Part shown: positions 25,615 through 33,627 of the stretch, piece by piece
How positions within the stretch are numbered: the first letter of the stretch is position 1
Layout: each line of letters opens with the position of its first letter
From: Luteolibacter sp. SL250
GTDB taxonomy: Bacteria; Verrucomicrobiota; Verrucomicrobiia; Verrucomicrobiales; Akkermansiaceae
Assembly: GCF_026625605.1 (NCBI RefSeq)
Contig: NZ_CP113054.1
Coordinates: 558,001 to 622,000 of the forward strand
Length of the DNA stretch: 64,000 bases
Direction: 5' to 3'
Made by a program: the position numbers and the translations under genes
The notes under the pieces: generated by a model
Database searches by the model: none
The model's input: the letters and a program-made list of their open reading frames with translations, nothing else
What the model was told of the DNA's origin: nothing

Positions 25615-27669
25615 TTAGAAGTTCCATTCCACGCTGGCCCACAGCGCGCGGGGTCCGGCGATGCTGCGTGTGCCGTCGCTGGCAAGGCCGGTCATGATTT
25701 CCTCATCGAAGAGGTTCTCCACCCGCAAGTGGTAGAGTAGGTTTTCCGATGCCTCCCACGTCGCTCCGATGCGCGCGCTGGTGTAGTCGCCGATGCGGCG
25801 CTGGGCGAGGGCGTCGTCGAATTGGGATGCTCCGTATTCGTAGCCTGCGGTGAGCGTGAGGTGTTCGATGGGTCGCCAGTCGAGGCCCGCGATGACCCGC
25901 AGGTCCGGTGCCTGGGGAAACGGCTTGTCCTCGAGCAGGGGCTGGCCCTTTGACTCGCGAAAGCTTGTCTCGGTCCAAATGCCATCGAGCCGGAGGGTAA
26001 GGTCATCGGTTGCCTTCCATTCGGCGCCGACCTGGGCACCGAGCACGCGGGCTTCATCGACGTTGCGCCGCTGCGAGCCGGAACCACCGGCGGGGATGGT
26101 GCCGAAGATCGCGGCGATCTCCGCCGGATCCGTGACGGGGACGTTGGCGATGGCATCCCTGATCCAGTGATGGAAAAGGGCGGCGCGGAGGGTGAGATCA
26201 TCCGCTGGCTTCCATTCAAATCCGCCCTCGATGCTGATGAAGCGCTCCGGGTCGAGCGCGGCATTCGCCTCCACGATGTCATTCTTCACCCGGAAGGGCC
26301 GGTGGAGTTCGTTGAGCGTGGGGAGGCGGAAGCTGGTCCCGGCGGAGACGAAGGCCTCCAGCCGGTCATTGAACGCATGGCTGAACGCGAGCGCGAATGA
26401 CGGCTCGATGCCATCGCGGTCCGGCAGGCGGTCGTTGCGGAGGGGCGCGCCGGTGAGGAGGGATTCCTCGATCCGGCGGCCATCGCGCAGCCACCAGGCA
26501 TCGAGGCGTGCGCTGGCATCCAGGGTGGTCCGCGTGTCGATCTGATAACTGGCGGCGGCGAAGATCCCGGCGAAGCTCTGTTCACCACCCGCCTCGCGGC
26601 CGCGGGTGAACCGGCCGGCCATGAAGGTCGCGTGCTCGTTCGTTTCTCCCTCAATGTGGCGGAAATCCACGCCACCCGTGACGGCCCACCTCCCGCCCGG
26701 CTGCCAGTGGAGGGTGAGCGCGCCGCCGGTGCCGGTGGCGGGGACGTCATGCTGGTCGAGCGACGGGTTTTCCGTGCTGCGGGTGGCATCGACGGAGCTG
26801 AAGAACGAGGAAAAACTACGATGCTGGTAGTAGCCGAGCGCCTGCCAGGACAGCATGGGATCCTCCCCCGTGACGCGCAGCGCCAGGTCCAGTGCCTCCG
26901 TGGCATTCCCGGTGAGCGGCGTGCCGTTGCCGCGTTCCTCCTCATACCATGAGATCATCGGCTCGATGGTGAGACCGGGCCGCGGCTTCCACGCGAGCTT
27001 CAGGTCCGTGCTGAACAGCTCAAGATCCAGCCTGTGGTCCACGGCTCCGCGCTGGCTTTCCGCCACGCCGAAGAACCCGTCGGAACGCAGGGCGGACGCG
27101 TTGAAGGAAACGCCCACCGTGCCGTCGTCATTGACGAACTGGTTTGCCGTGGAGGCACCCAGGGTCCCGTGGCTGCCGCCGCCGAGCCGCAGCGTGTGTG
27201 CCTCCGTGAACGTATCCCGTGAGGAAAGCTGGACCACCCCGGCGGGGCTCTGGTTCCCCCAGACGGCGGCCTTTGCGGAAGGGATGATCTTCACGGAGTC
27301 CACCGCCGCCGCATCATAGCGCGCCCAGTACACCCAGCCTCCGAAGGGATCATTTTGCGGGATGCCATCCAGCAGGACCAGCGTGCGGGACGCGGCGGTG
27401 GCCCCGGTGTTGCGCAGGCTGACCCCTGCGGACGTGGGATTACCGAAGAGGGCGGTCTGCCTGCGGTAGAGCGAGAAGGACGGCTCCGACGAAAGCATCT
27501 CATCCAGCGTGCGGGGGGAGCTTTCGCGGATGGCGGCGCGCTCCCACTCCGCGAGCGGCGCGGCGGTGGATGACGTGGACGGAAGGCGCTCCGCCATCAC
27601 GGTGATCTCGGGCAGCTCCCGAGCGGCGGCGGGGAGGGCGGTGATGAGGATGCAGGCGGCGCGCTTCAT
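25615..27669 (-). CDS. TonB-dependent outer-membrane receptor
   Basis: This 684-residue protein has a signal peptide (residues 1-17), a plug domain beginning ELPEITVMAERL (TonB-box region), continuing ESSPRTLDEMLSSEPSFSLY, SAGVSLRNTGATAASRTLVL and AVWGNQSPAGVVQLSSR, then a 22-strand barrel ending in an aromatic C-terminus (ALWASVEWNF). The family imports siderophores, cobalamin or glycans. The ligand is unknown; no cobalamin riboswitch or Fur-like box is seen upstream. Context suggests a sugar or glycan fragment. The start lies just past the stop of the oxidoreductase gene (overlapping an ATG-TCATG arrangement), so the two are probably co-translated. ATG 27669 is preferred over 27681. Confidence 0.88.
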   Translation of the reverse strand: MKRAACILITALPAAARELPEITVMAERLPSTSSTAAPLAEWERAAIRESSPRTLDEMLSSEPSFSLYRRQTALFGNPTSAGVSLRNTGATAASRTLVLLDGIPQNDPFGGWVYWARYDAAAVDSVKIIPSAKAAVWGNQSPAGVVQLSSRDTFTEAHTLRLGGGSHGTLGASTANQFVNDDGTVGVSFNASALRSDGFFGVAESQRGAVDHRLDLELFSTDLKLAWKPRPGLTIEPMISWYEEERGNGTPLTGNATEALDLALRVTGEDPMLSWQALGYYQHRSFSSFFSSVDATRSTENPSLDQHDVPATGTGGALTLHWQPGGRWAVTGGVDFRHIEGETNEHATFMAGRFTRGREAGGEQSFAGIFAAASYQIDTRTTLDASARLDAWWLRDGRRIEESLLTGAPLRNDRLPDRDGIEPSFALAFSHAFNDRLEAFVSAGTSFRLPTLNELHRPFRVKNDIVEANAALDPERFISIEGGFEWKPADDLTLRAALFHHWIRDAIANVPVTDPAEIAAIFGTIPAGGSGSQRRNVDEARVLGAQVGAEWKATDDLTLRLDGIWTETSFRESKGQPLLEDKPFPQAPDLRVIAGLDWRPIEHLTLTAGYEYGASQFDDALAQRRIGDYTSARIGATWEASENLLYHLRVENLFDEEIMTGLASDGTRSIAGPRALWASVEWNF

Positions 27670-27670
27670 G

Positions 27671-28726
27671 TCATGGGACATCCATCCCGGATGATCGGAG
27701 GATGGTTTCGTGAACCACGATGTCGTGCATTGCGTCCCATGCCAGCGGTTTTTCCCCGCGGATCGCCTTTGCCATGTCGATGAACTCGGCGTCGTAGCGT
27801 CCTTTTGGCACCTCCACCTTCAGCGTGTTGCGGCCTTTCCGGTGGGGTGGATGATCCTCCGTGAGGGAGAGGATCACGTTGCCGGACTCCAGCGGGGATA
27901 TCTCCATGCTGCCCTTCGTGCCGATGACATGGAAGGCGCGGTGCGGCGAGCCGAACGGATCGGCATGGTTGCAGCGCAGCGTGGCGGTCGCTTGCGGGTA
28001 GGAAAGCACGGCGAGCTGGTTGTCCTTCATGCCGTCATCCCGGGTGGGGGTGGAGAAGGAGTGGACGGCCTGCGGCTTGCCGAGGAGGGTGACCACGGCG
28101 TCCGTGAGGTGGCAGGCCAGCTCGAACATGCCGCCACCGGGCAGCGACGCGAGTTCCTTCCTTAATCCCGCTTCCGCGAGTTTGCCCATGGCGGCGTCGA
28201 TGCTGGTGATCTTTCCCAACCAGCCCTCGCGGTGGGCCTGGAACAGCAACTGGAACGCCGGGTTGTAGCGCAGCATGTAGCCCATCTGCAGGTGCAGGCC
28301 TTTTTCCTGCGACAGCATGCGGAGTTTCCGGAAGTCCGCGTGGGAGAGCGCCCCTGGCTTGTCGAGATGGACGTGCTTGCCCGCCTCCAGGCAGCGAATC
28401 GTCATGGCGGGCGCGTCCTCCAGCAGCGTCTCCACCGCGATGAGCTTCACATCGGAGGAAAGGAGTTGGTCGAGGGAGAGCCGCGGCAGGTCCGCATAGG
28501 CCTTGTTCTTCGACCCGCGTTGCCACAGCGCGTCATCCGGCTCGCAGATGCCGGTGACCTGATAGAGATCGGGCAGGTTCCGCATGGCCTGCATCTTTCC
28601 GGAGGCATGGGAATGCCCCGTGCCGATCTGCGCGGCGGAAATGCGCGCGCCCGCAGGCTGCGCCGCCGCCGCACCGGCACCCGCGAGGGCAAGCGCGGTG
28701 GTGGAAAGGAACTGGCGGCGGTGCAT
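27671..28726 (-). CDS. Tat-exported Gfo/Idh/MocA-family oxidoreductase
   Basis: This 351-residue protein has a twin-arginine signal (HRRQFLSTTALALAGAGA) followed by a Rossmann domain with ISAAQIGTGHSHASG and the conserved CLEAGKHVHLDKPGALS block that places the active-site Lys of the family (EKP is replaced by DKP). The C-terminal part has the usual alpha/beta fold. Such exported Gfo/Idh enzymes are abundant in Planctomycetes and Verrucomicrobiota and act on sugars or sugar acids, with a tightly bound nicotinamide cofactor carried through Tat. It lies 26 bases after the phosphoesterase gene, in the same cluster. Confidence 0.85.
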   Translation of the reverse strand: MHRRQFLSTTALALAGAGAAAAQPAGARISAAQIGTGHSHASGKMQAMRNLPDLYQVTGICEPDDALWQRGSKNKAYADLPRLSLDQLLSSDVKLIAVETLLEDAPAMTIRCLEAGKHVHLDKPGALSHADFRKLRMLSQEKGLHLQMGYMLRYNPAFQLLFQAHREGWLGKITSIDAAMGKLAEAGLRKELASLPGGGMFELACHLTDAVVTLLGKPQAVHSFSTPTRDDGMKDNQLAVLSYPQATATLRCNHADPFGSPHRAFHVIGTKGSMEISPLESGNVILSLTEDHPPHRKGRNTLKVEVPKGRYDAEFIDMAKAIRGEKPLAWDAMHDIVVHETILRSSGMDVP

Positions 28727-28752
28727 GGTAACGTGAAGGCCCAAAGTCTTGG

Positions 28753-29724
28753 TCAGCCGATGGTCACCTTCCCCTCCGTATCCCGGCGGAAGGTGTGGAG
28801 GAGATTGCCTTTCTCATCGATGAACCGGGTGGTCACAGCCTTGCGGTCCACATGGATGTGGTTGAAGCCGAGCTGGGCGCGGGCGAAGCCACGGTCCGTT
28901 TCCTTCACCTCGTGCAGCGCGCGGCCACCGCCACCGGAGACGATGAAGCTGGTCTCATAGCCCTCCACCTCCAGGTGTTGGAGGGTATGGTCATGCCCTG
29001 CGATGCTGTGGGAGATTTTATGCTTCTTCAGAAGCGGACCCCATTCGGCGATGAGCTTCTCGTTGTCCCTGCGCTTGCTGCTGGAGGTGAACAGCGGGAA
29101 ATGGTTCACCAGCCATGTCCACGGGGCAGTGGTCTTCCGTTCCAGCTCATTTTCGAGGAACTCCTTCTGGGCCATCTGTTCCTCCTTGGTGATGATGGGA
29201 TTCCCGTCGAGGACGATCATCCGCACCAGTGGTCCGGTGGCGTCCCTGAATTCCTGGACATACCATTTCGCCGGGAGCTTCCAGCGGGACTTCGGATTCT
29301 CCGCGGCATACCTGAGCTGCCAGTCCGCCTTGGTGAGCTGCGGCTTCTCTTTGCCGACGTGCTCGTAGTCGTGGTTGCCCAGGCAAGCGTAGAAATTGCA
29401 GCCCAGCGTCTTCTCCGGATACATCTCCTCGAAGCCGGTCCTGAACCGGTCCATGGTGAACTTGCCGTAGAAGTTGTCGCCCAGCGCCAGCACGCCAGCG
29501 AGCGGCGCGTTGAGGTCCTTTGCGAATGCGGACATCTGGTTGGCAACGTCGATCTGCTCCTTGTTGGCGGAGCCGAAGTCGCCGAAGGCCAGCAGATGGA
29601 TGCCACCGGGCTTCGCGGGGAAAGCCCCGGGCTGCGCGCCCGCGCGGGACAACAGGTTCCCGGCGATGACGGCCGAACTGAAGCAGATGGTCTTCCGGAT
29701 GGCGTCTCGCCGGGTGATGTTCAT
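28753..29724 (-). CDS. Exported metallophosphoesterase (purple acid phosphatase-like)
   Basis: This 323-residue protein has an atypical Tat-like signal (NITRRDAIRKTICFSSAVIA) followed by the complete calcineurin-type metal site: FGDFGS, LALGDNFYG, CLGNHDYEH, WLVNHFPLF, IAGHDHTLQHLE. The arrangement with NFY after GDN is that of type-5 acid phosphatases. It would hydrolyse phosphate esters in the periplasm. It sits between the sialate acetylesterase gene (gap 18 bases) and the oxidoreductase, and could remove phosphate from a glycan. Confidence 0.85.
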   Translation of the reverse strand: MNITRRDAIRKTICFSSAVIAGNLLSRAGAQPGAFPAKPGGIHLLAFGDFGSANKEQIDVANQMSAFAKDLNAPLAGVLALGDNFYGKFTMDRFRTGFEEMYPEKTLGCNFYACLGNHDYEHVGKEKPQLTKADWQLRYAAENPKSRWKLPAKWYVQEFRDATGPLVRMIVLDGNPIITKEEQMAQKEFLENELERKTTAPWTWLVNHFPLFTSSSKRRDNEKLIAEWGPLLKKHKISHSIAGHDHTLQHLEVEGYETSFIVSGGGGRALHEVKETDRGFARAQLGFNHIHVDRKAVTTRFIDEKGNLLHTFRRDTEGKVTIG

Positions 29725-29742
29725 GGCGGTGGGTTGTACGAC

Positions 29743-31305
29743 TTACTTCGGCTGGGTGATCAGCGGGAAGTCGTCCGTGCGGAACGGAGTCAGCGGCAGG
29801 CCTTCCTGGCTGAAGATGTTGCAGACGGGATTGTCCGCCCACGCGTAGCGCACGGCCACCGGATTCGGCACCTTCGCGCTGCTGACGATGATGTTGGTCT
29901 TCACCGCACCGGGCGCGAACTTCGCATCCGCCCAGACCCACTTCTTGTCTTCGCCGCAGATGGCGAAGCCTTTCAGCTCGTTCACATCCACCGTGCGGAG
30001 ACCGGCTCCGGAGCCGATGTGGTCGATGGTTACGTTCACCTTGCCGTCCTTGATCTCATGGCCCTTGTACTCCGGGCTGCGGTGCGGGATGTCCTTGATG
30101 CCGTAGTCCTTCACCAGCGCCCAGCGGGCCAGGCGCTCCGCCACGTCACGCTTGTTGCGCGGGTGGATGTCGTTCGCCTCGCCGAGGTCGATGATGACGG
30201 CCTGTCCGGTGTTTTTCAGGGTGTTCATCGTCTTCGTCTGGGACTCGCGAAGTTCGGCCCACGCGCTGTCGCCCGGCTCCGGCTTTTCCGCCATGTAGTC
30301 GGCCAGTTGGACGAAGTAGAAGGGGAAATCACCTTGTTTCCAGTCCTTGCGCCACTCGGAGATCATGAGGGTCATCAGCTCGTTGTACTGGTAGGCGCGT
30401 CCGGCGTTGGACTCACCCTGGTACCAGATGGCGCCCTTGATGCCGTAGCCGATGATGGGGTTGAGGCAGCCGGCGTAGAGGTTGCCCGGGCGGCCCTGGC
30501 CCTTCAGTTGGTTCTGCGGCGCGCGCGGTGCGGCGGGTGGATCTTCACCGGCTGCCTTCGCGGCATCCCGCTTCGCTTCCCATGCCTTCTTCTGCTCGTT
30601 GTACTTCGCGACGGCTTCGTCGTGGTTGTAGGTCGCCTCGATCTTTTTCCAGTTGTCCATCACCGCCTTGAAGCGCGGGTCCGCGTCGATCACGTCGCGC
30701 TTCACCCATGCTTCCGCAGCGGAGCCGCCCCAGGCGTTGTCGATCAAGCCCACCGGTACATCCAGGATCTTCTGGAGCAGGTTGCCGTAGAAATACCCGA
30801 CCGCGGAGAACTCCGGCACGCTGTCCGGACCGGCGACTGACCAGTTGCCCTTGAAGTCATCCTGCAGTTCCTGGGTGCCCACGTTCGGCACGGAAATGAG
30901 GCGCAGGTTGCCGTTCTTCGAGGCCAGCTTCTCCAGGTCGGAGTCCCAGCACATGCGCACCGTCCAGCCCATGTTCGACTGGCCGGAGCAGAGCCACACC
31001 TCACCGACGAGCACGTTCTTCACCTCCGCGGAGGTGGTGCCCTTGAAGGTCATGGTGGCGGGCGTGGCGTTCGCGGGCAGCGCGTCCAAGGAGACGGTCC
31101 ATTTGCCCTTGTCGTCGGCCTTCGCCTTCTTCGTCTGGTTGCCGAAGGTGACGGTCACCTCCGTGCCGGGGGTGTCCCAGCCCCAGATGGGGTTGGCCTG
31201 CTTCTGCTGCAGGACCATGTTGTCACCGATGATGGCGGGCAGTTTCAGCTCGGCGTGCGCCGCCAGGGCGGACGCGAGCAACAGCGTGGGGATGGTTTTA
31301 GTCAT
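29743..31305 (-). CDS. Sialate O-acetylesterase-family protein
   Basis: This 520-residue secreted esterase has a signal peptide (ALAAHA, residues 1-18). Then follow LPAIIGDNMVLQQ and WGWDTPGTEVTV, the characteristic beginning of bacterial SIAE-like proteins, the catalytic motif LCSGQSNM (Ser110), and IWYQGESNAGRAYQY, with the conserved QGES in the second block. The enzyme removes O-acetyl groups from sialic acid or, more often in environmental bacteria, from acetylated plant or algal polysaccharides. ATG 31305 was chosen because it gives the signal peptide; the frame opens at 31362 inside the terminator hairpin. Confidence 0.88.
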   Translation of the reverse strand: MTKTIPTLLLASALAAHAELKLPAIIGDNMVLQQKQANPIWGWDTPGTEVTVTFGNQTKKAKADDKGKWTVSLDALPANATPATMTFKGTTSAEVKNVLVGEVWLCSGQSNMGWTVRMCWDSDLEKLASKNGNLRLISVPNVGTQELQDDFKGNWSVAGPDSVPEFSAVGYFYGNLLQKILDVPVGLIDNAWGGSAAEAWVKRDVIDADPRFKAVMDNWKKIEATYNHDEAVAKYNEQKKAWEAKRDAAKAAGEDPPAAPRAPQNQLKGQGRPGNLYAGCLNPIIGYGIKGAIWYQGESNAGRAYQYNELMTLMISEWRKDWKQGDFPFYFVQLADYMAEKPEPGDSAWAELRESQTKTMNTLKNTGQAVIIDLGEANDIHPRNKRDVAERLARWALVKDYGIKDIPHRSPEYKGHEIKDGKVNVTIDHIGSGAGLRTVDVNELKGFAICGEDKKWVWADAKFAPGAVKTNIIVSSAKVPNPVAVRYAWADNPVCNIFSQEGLPLTPFRTDDFPLITQPK

Positions 31306-31332
31306 GGGATTCGGAAAATCAGGGGAAAAGGA

Positions 31333-31358
31333 AAACGCCGGTGCGGGACCGGCGCTTT
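31333..31358 (-). terminator. Hairpin between the pyruvyl-transferase-like gene and the SIAE gene
   Basis: On the - strand CGCCGGT-CCCGC-ACCGGCG is followed by TTTTCC. It is a 7-bp GC stem with a short T-run, probably a partial terminator within the cluster that lowers expression of the downstream genes. Confidence 0.5.
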
Positions 31359-31368
31359 CCATGAGGGA

Positions 31369-32643
31369 TCAGGCGTTGATGACCTTCTTGAGCTGGCCCA
31401 TCTGGGCGGCGAAGCGCTCATGCACGTAGGTCATGGCCTTCTTCACCTTGGCCTCCGCGGCGGGGTAATCCTTGTGGATGCCCATCAGGATCTCGAACAT
31501 CTTCGAGGCCGGCGTGGCATCGAACTCCGGCGCCCATTCCTCCAGGCCGATGTCCTTGAACATCCAGCATTTCGGCGAGTGGAACTCGGAGAAGGTGTGC
31601 ATCATCGGCGTGCCCATCGCCAGCGCCATGATCGGCGTGTGCGGCTCATGGCAGATCACGGTGTGCGCGCGGGCGTAGAAGGAGCACGCCTCGTCCACGT
31701 TCCAGAACTCGTCGAAGTTGACGACGTGCTTCTTCAGGTCATCCGGCAGGGTGTCATAGATGAACTGCTTGTTGTACTGCATCTCCTTGTAGACCTCCGG
31801 GGCGATGACCACCTTGTAGCCGGTCTCCTTCACCCACATGGCGATGAGGTCCTGGTAGACCTTCGCGCGGCGCTTGTCGTCCGCGATGTTCTCCGGGGTC
31901 GGGTTCAGCGGGTTGAGCTTCTGCGGCCGCTTGTCGTCCACGCCGGGGCTGGTGGGCGTGTGGGTGCGGAGCTGGATGGTGATGAACTTCTTCGGCTCCA
32001 GGCCGTGCTTCGCCAGCCGGGCGAGCGCCTTCTCCTCGTCGCGGACGTCGATGCCGAAGCAGCCGTCCGGACAGAACTCCATGACGGGCGGCTTCACGCC
32101 GTTGTCCTGGAGGGTTTTGAGTGTCTTCGTGTCACGGCAGTAGATGAAGGAGGCGCTGTTGAGCAGCGCGACGCGTGCTTCCGCTCCGTCGCCGGTGACC
32201 ATGTCCGGGAAATACGACTGACCCTGCAGGCCCCATGGCTTGCCGATCTTGTTGCAGTATTTCATGAAGTCGGTGGACTGGCCCATGCCCGGTCCGCGCA
32301 TGAAGAAGTCAGCGCGCGCGATTGCCTTCTGGACCGCGCCGTCCTTTTCGGAGAGGGAACCTTTCACGATCTCCACCTTCGGGAAACGCTTCGCCAACAT
32401 GGCGTCCACCTCCTTGTTCGTGTGGGCCGCCCACAGGATGACCTTCGCCTCCGGCAGATACTTTTCGATCGCGGCCAGGGTTCCGGGCGTGTGACCGATG
32501 TCACCGATGTTCTTGGTCGCCCAGGCGCTGTGCAGCAGCACGGTTTTCTGGGCGTTGCCGGCTTGGGCGCCAGCGATGGAGGGCAGGGATGCCGCACCGA
32601 GGGCGAGACCGGAGGTTTTGAGGAAACTGCGTCTTGAGGTCAT
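31369..32643 (-). CDS. Tat-exported polysaccharide pyruvyl transferase-family protein
   Basis: This 424-residue protein begins with a clear twin-arginine signal (TSRRSFLKTSGLALGAASLP) ending at IAGAQA. The body has the two GT-B-like lobes of the polysaccharide pyruvyl transferase family: NIGDIGHTPG near the start, an RGPGMGQSTD loop, CRDTKTLKTLQ, and VICHEPHTPIMALAMGTPMM, which forms the donor-site region. Ordinary family members are cytoplasmic and use phosphoenolpyruvate; an exported copy is unusual, so the role may have changed (another glycan modification or binding). It lies in a cluster of exported carbohydrate enzymes. No clear database-level function can be given. Confidence 0.75.
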   Translation of the reverse strand: MTSRRSFLKTSGLALGAASLPSIAGAQAGNAQKTVLLHSAWATKNIGDIGHTPGTLAAIEKYLPEAKVILWAAHTNKEVDAMLAKRFPKVEIVKGSLSEKDGAVQKAIARADFFMRGPGMGQSTDFMKYCNKIGKPWGLQGQSYFPDMVTGDGAEARVALLNSASFIYCRDTKTLKTLQDNGVKPPVMEFCPDGCFGIDVRDEEKALARLAKHGLEPKKFITIQLRTHTPTSPGVDDKRPQKLNPLNPTPENIADDKRRAKVYQDLIAMWVKETGYKVVIAPEVYKEMQYNKQFIYDTLPDDLKKHVVNFDEFWNVDEACSFYARAHTVICHEPHTPIMALAMGTPMMHTFSEFHSPKCWMFKDIGLEEWAPEFDATPASKMFEILMGIHKDYPAAEAKVKKAMTYVHERFAAQMGQLKKVINA

Positions 32644-32725
32644 TTTTTGGAATGGGATTGAACGGGGAATAGAAGAAGAATCTTCCAGAAAAGTGAATGT
32701 CGCCGGACGGCGGATGGTCACATTT

Positions 32726-33535
32726 TCATTTCGCGGAAACCCGCTTGATGAAGGCGGCCGCGGCGGGCATGGAGCCCTTGCCGACCGTACCGTGGTCGAA
32801 GCCCGGCAGTTCATGGAACTCCGCGTCCGGGTGGCCCAGGTTCTTCAGAGTGATGTGGAACAGGTCGTTCTCCTCCACGCGGGACTTGTATTCGATCTTC
32901 CGGTCGCCGGTGATCAGGCAGATCGGCGGCAGGTTCTTCGAGGCGAAGTAAAGCGGCGCGAACTCGTCGATCAACGGACGCAGCGCCTCACCTGCATCCC
33001 CGCGCAACTTCTTCACGTGGAAGTGGGTCGTCACCTGCGCGCTCACCGGGATGATGCCGGCCAGCGATTGGTTGGAAATCTGGTGGGCCGCCAGCCACTT
33101 CGGGTCCATGCCCACCATCAGCGCCAGGTAGCCCCCGGCCGAGTGGCCGGAAATGAAGATCTTCTCCCGGTTCCCGCCGTACTCCGCGGCATGGCGGAAA
33201 ACCCACGCCGTTGCGGCGGCGGCATCCTCCAGGAAGCAGGGGAACTTCCCGGGTGGGTCGAAGCGGTAGCTGGCGGTGACCACCACCACATTTTCATCCG
33301 GCAGGGCCGGAGACCCGCGCTTGCCCGAGGTGAGGCCGCCCCCGTGGAACCAGATCAGCACCGGCAGGTCCTTCGCCCCCGCCGGACGGCGGATGTCCAG
33401 CATGCACTGCGTCTTCTGGTAGTCATCCGCCTTTTCCAGCGCGGTGCCCTCCAGGTAGGAGATGGCCTTGTCCATGACCGGCTGGGCATGGGCGAACGTG
33501 GCCGCGGCCACGAAAAGGAGGAGCAGGGTTTTCAC
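32726..33535 (-). CDS. Secreted alpha/beta-hydrolase, carboxylesterase (BD-FAE type)
   Basis: This 269-residue protein has a signal peptide (KTLLLLFVAAATFAHA), an oxyanion-hole motif FHGGG (64-67), the nucleophile elbow ISGHSAGG (Ser132), a late Asp in ICLITGDRK and the His in LPGFDHGTV. HGGG with GHSAGG is typical of BD-FAE-like feruloyl/acetyl xylan esterases. It would release esterified side groups from a polysaccharide. It is the first gene of the six-gene - strand cluster. Confidence 0.85.
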   Translation of the reverse strand: MKTLLLLFVAAATFAHAQPVMDKAISYLEGTALEKADDYQKTQCMLDIRRPAGAKDLPVLIWFHGGGLTSGKRGSPALPDENVVVVTASYRFDPPGKFPCFLEDAAAATAWVFRHAAEYGGNREKIFISGHSAGGYLALMVGMDPKWLAAHQISNQSLAGIIPVSAQVTTHFHVKKLRGDAGEALRPLIDEFAPLYFASKNLPPICLITGDRKIEYKSRVEENDLFHITLKNLGHPDAEFHELPGFDHGTVGKGSMPAAAAFIKRVSAK

Positions 33536-33627
33536 TGCCTGCCAGTTGAGGGGAGCGGCCCCGGCGCGTCAAGCGGGCGGAAAAAGGGGCAGGACTGGCC
33601 CGGCTGTTCGGGCACATCCTTTACACC

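Noticed and set aside
25615..27669. Cobalamin receptor BtuB with riboswitch
   Set aside because: The gene directly follows the oxidoreductase gene, leaving no leader for a riboswitch, and the ligand cannot be inferred.
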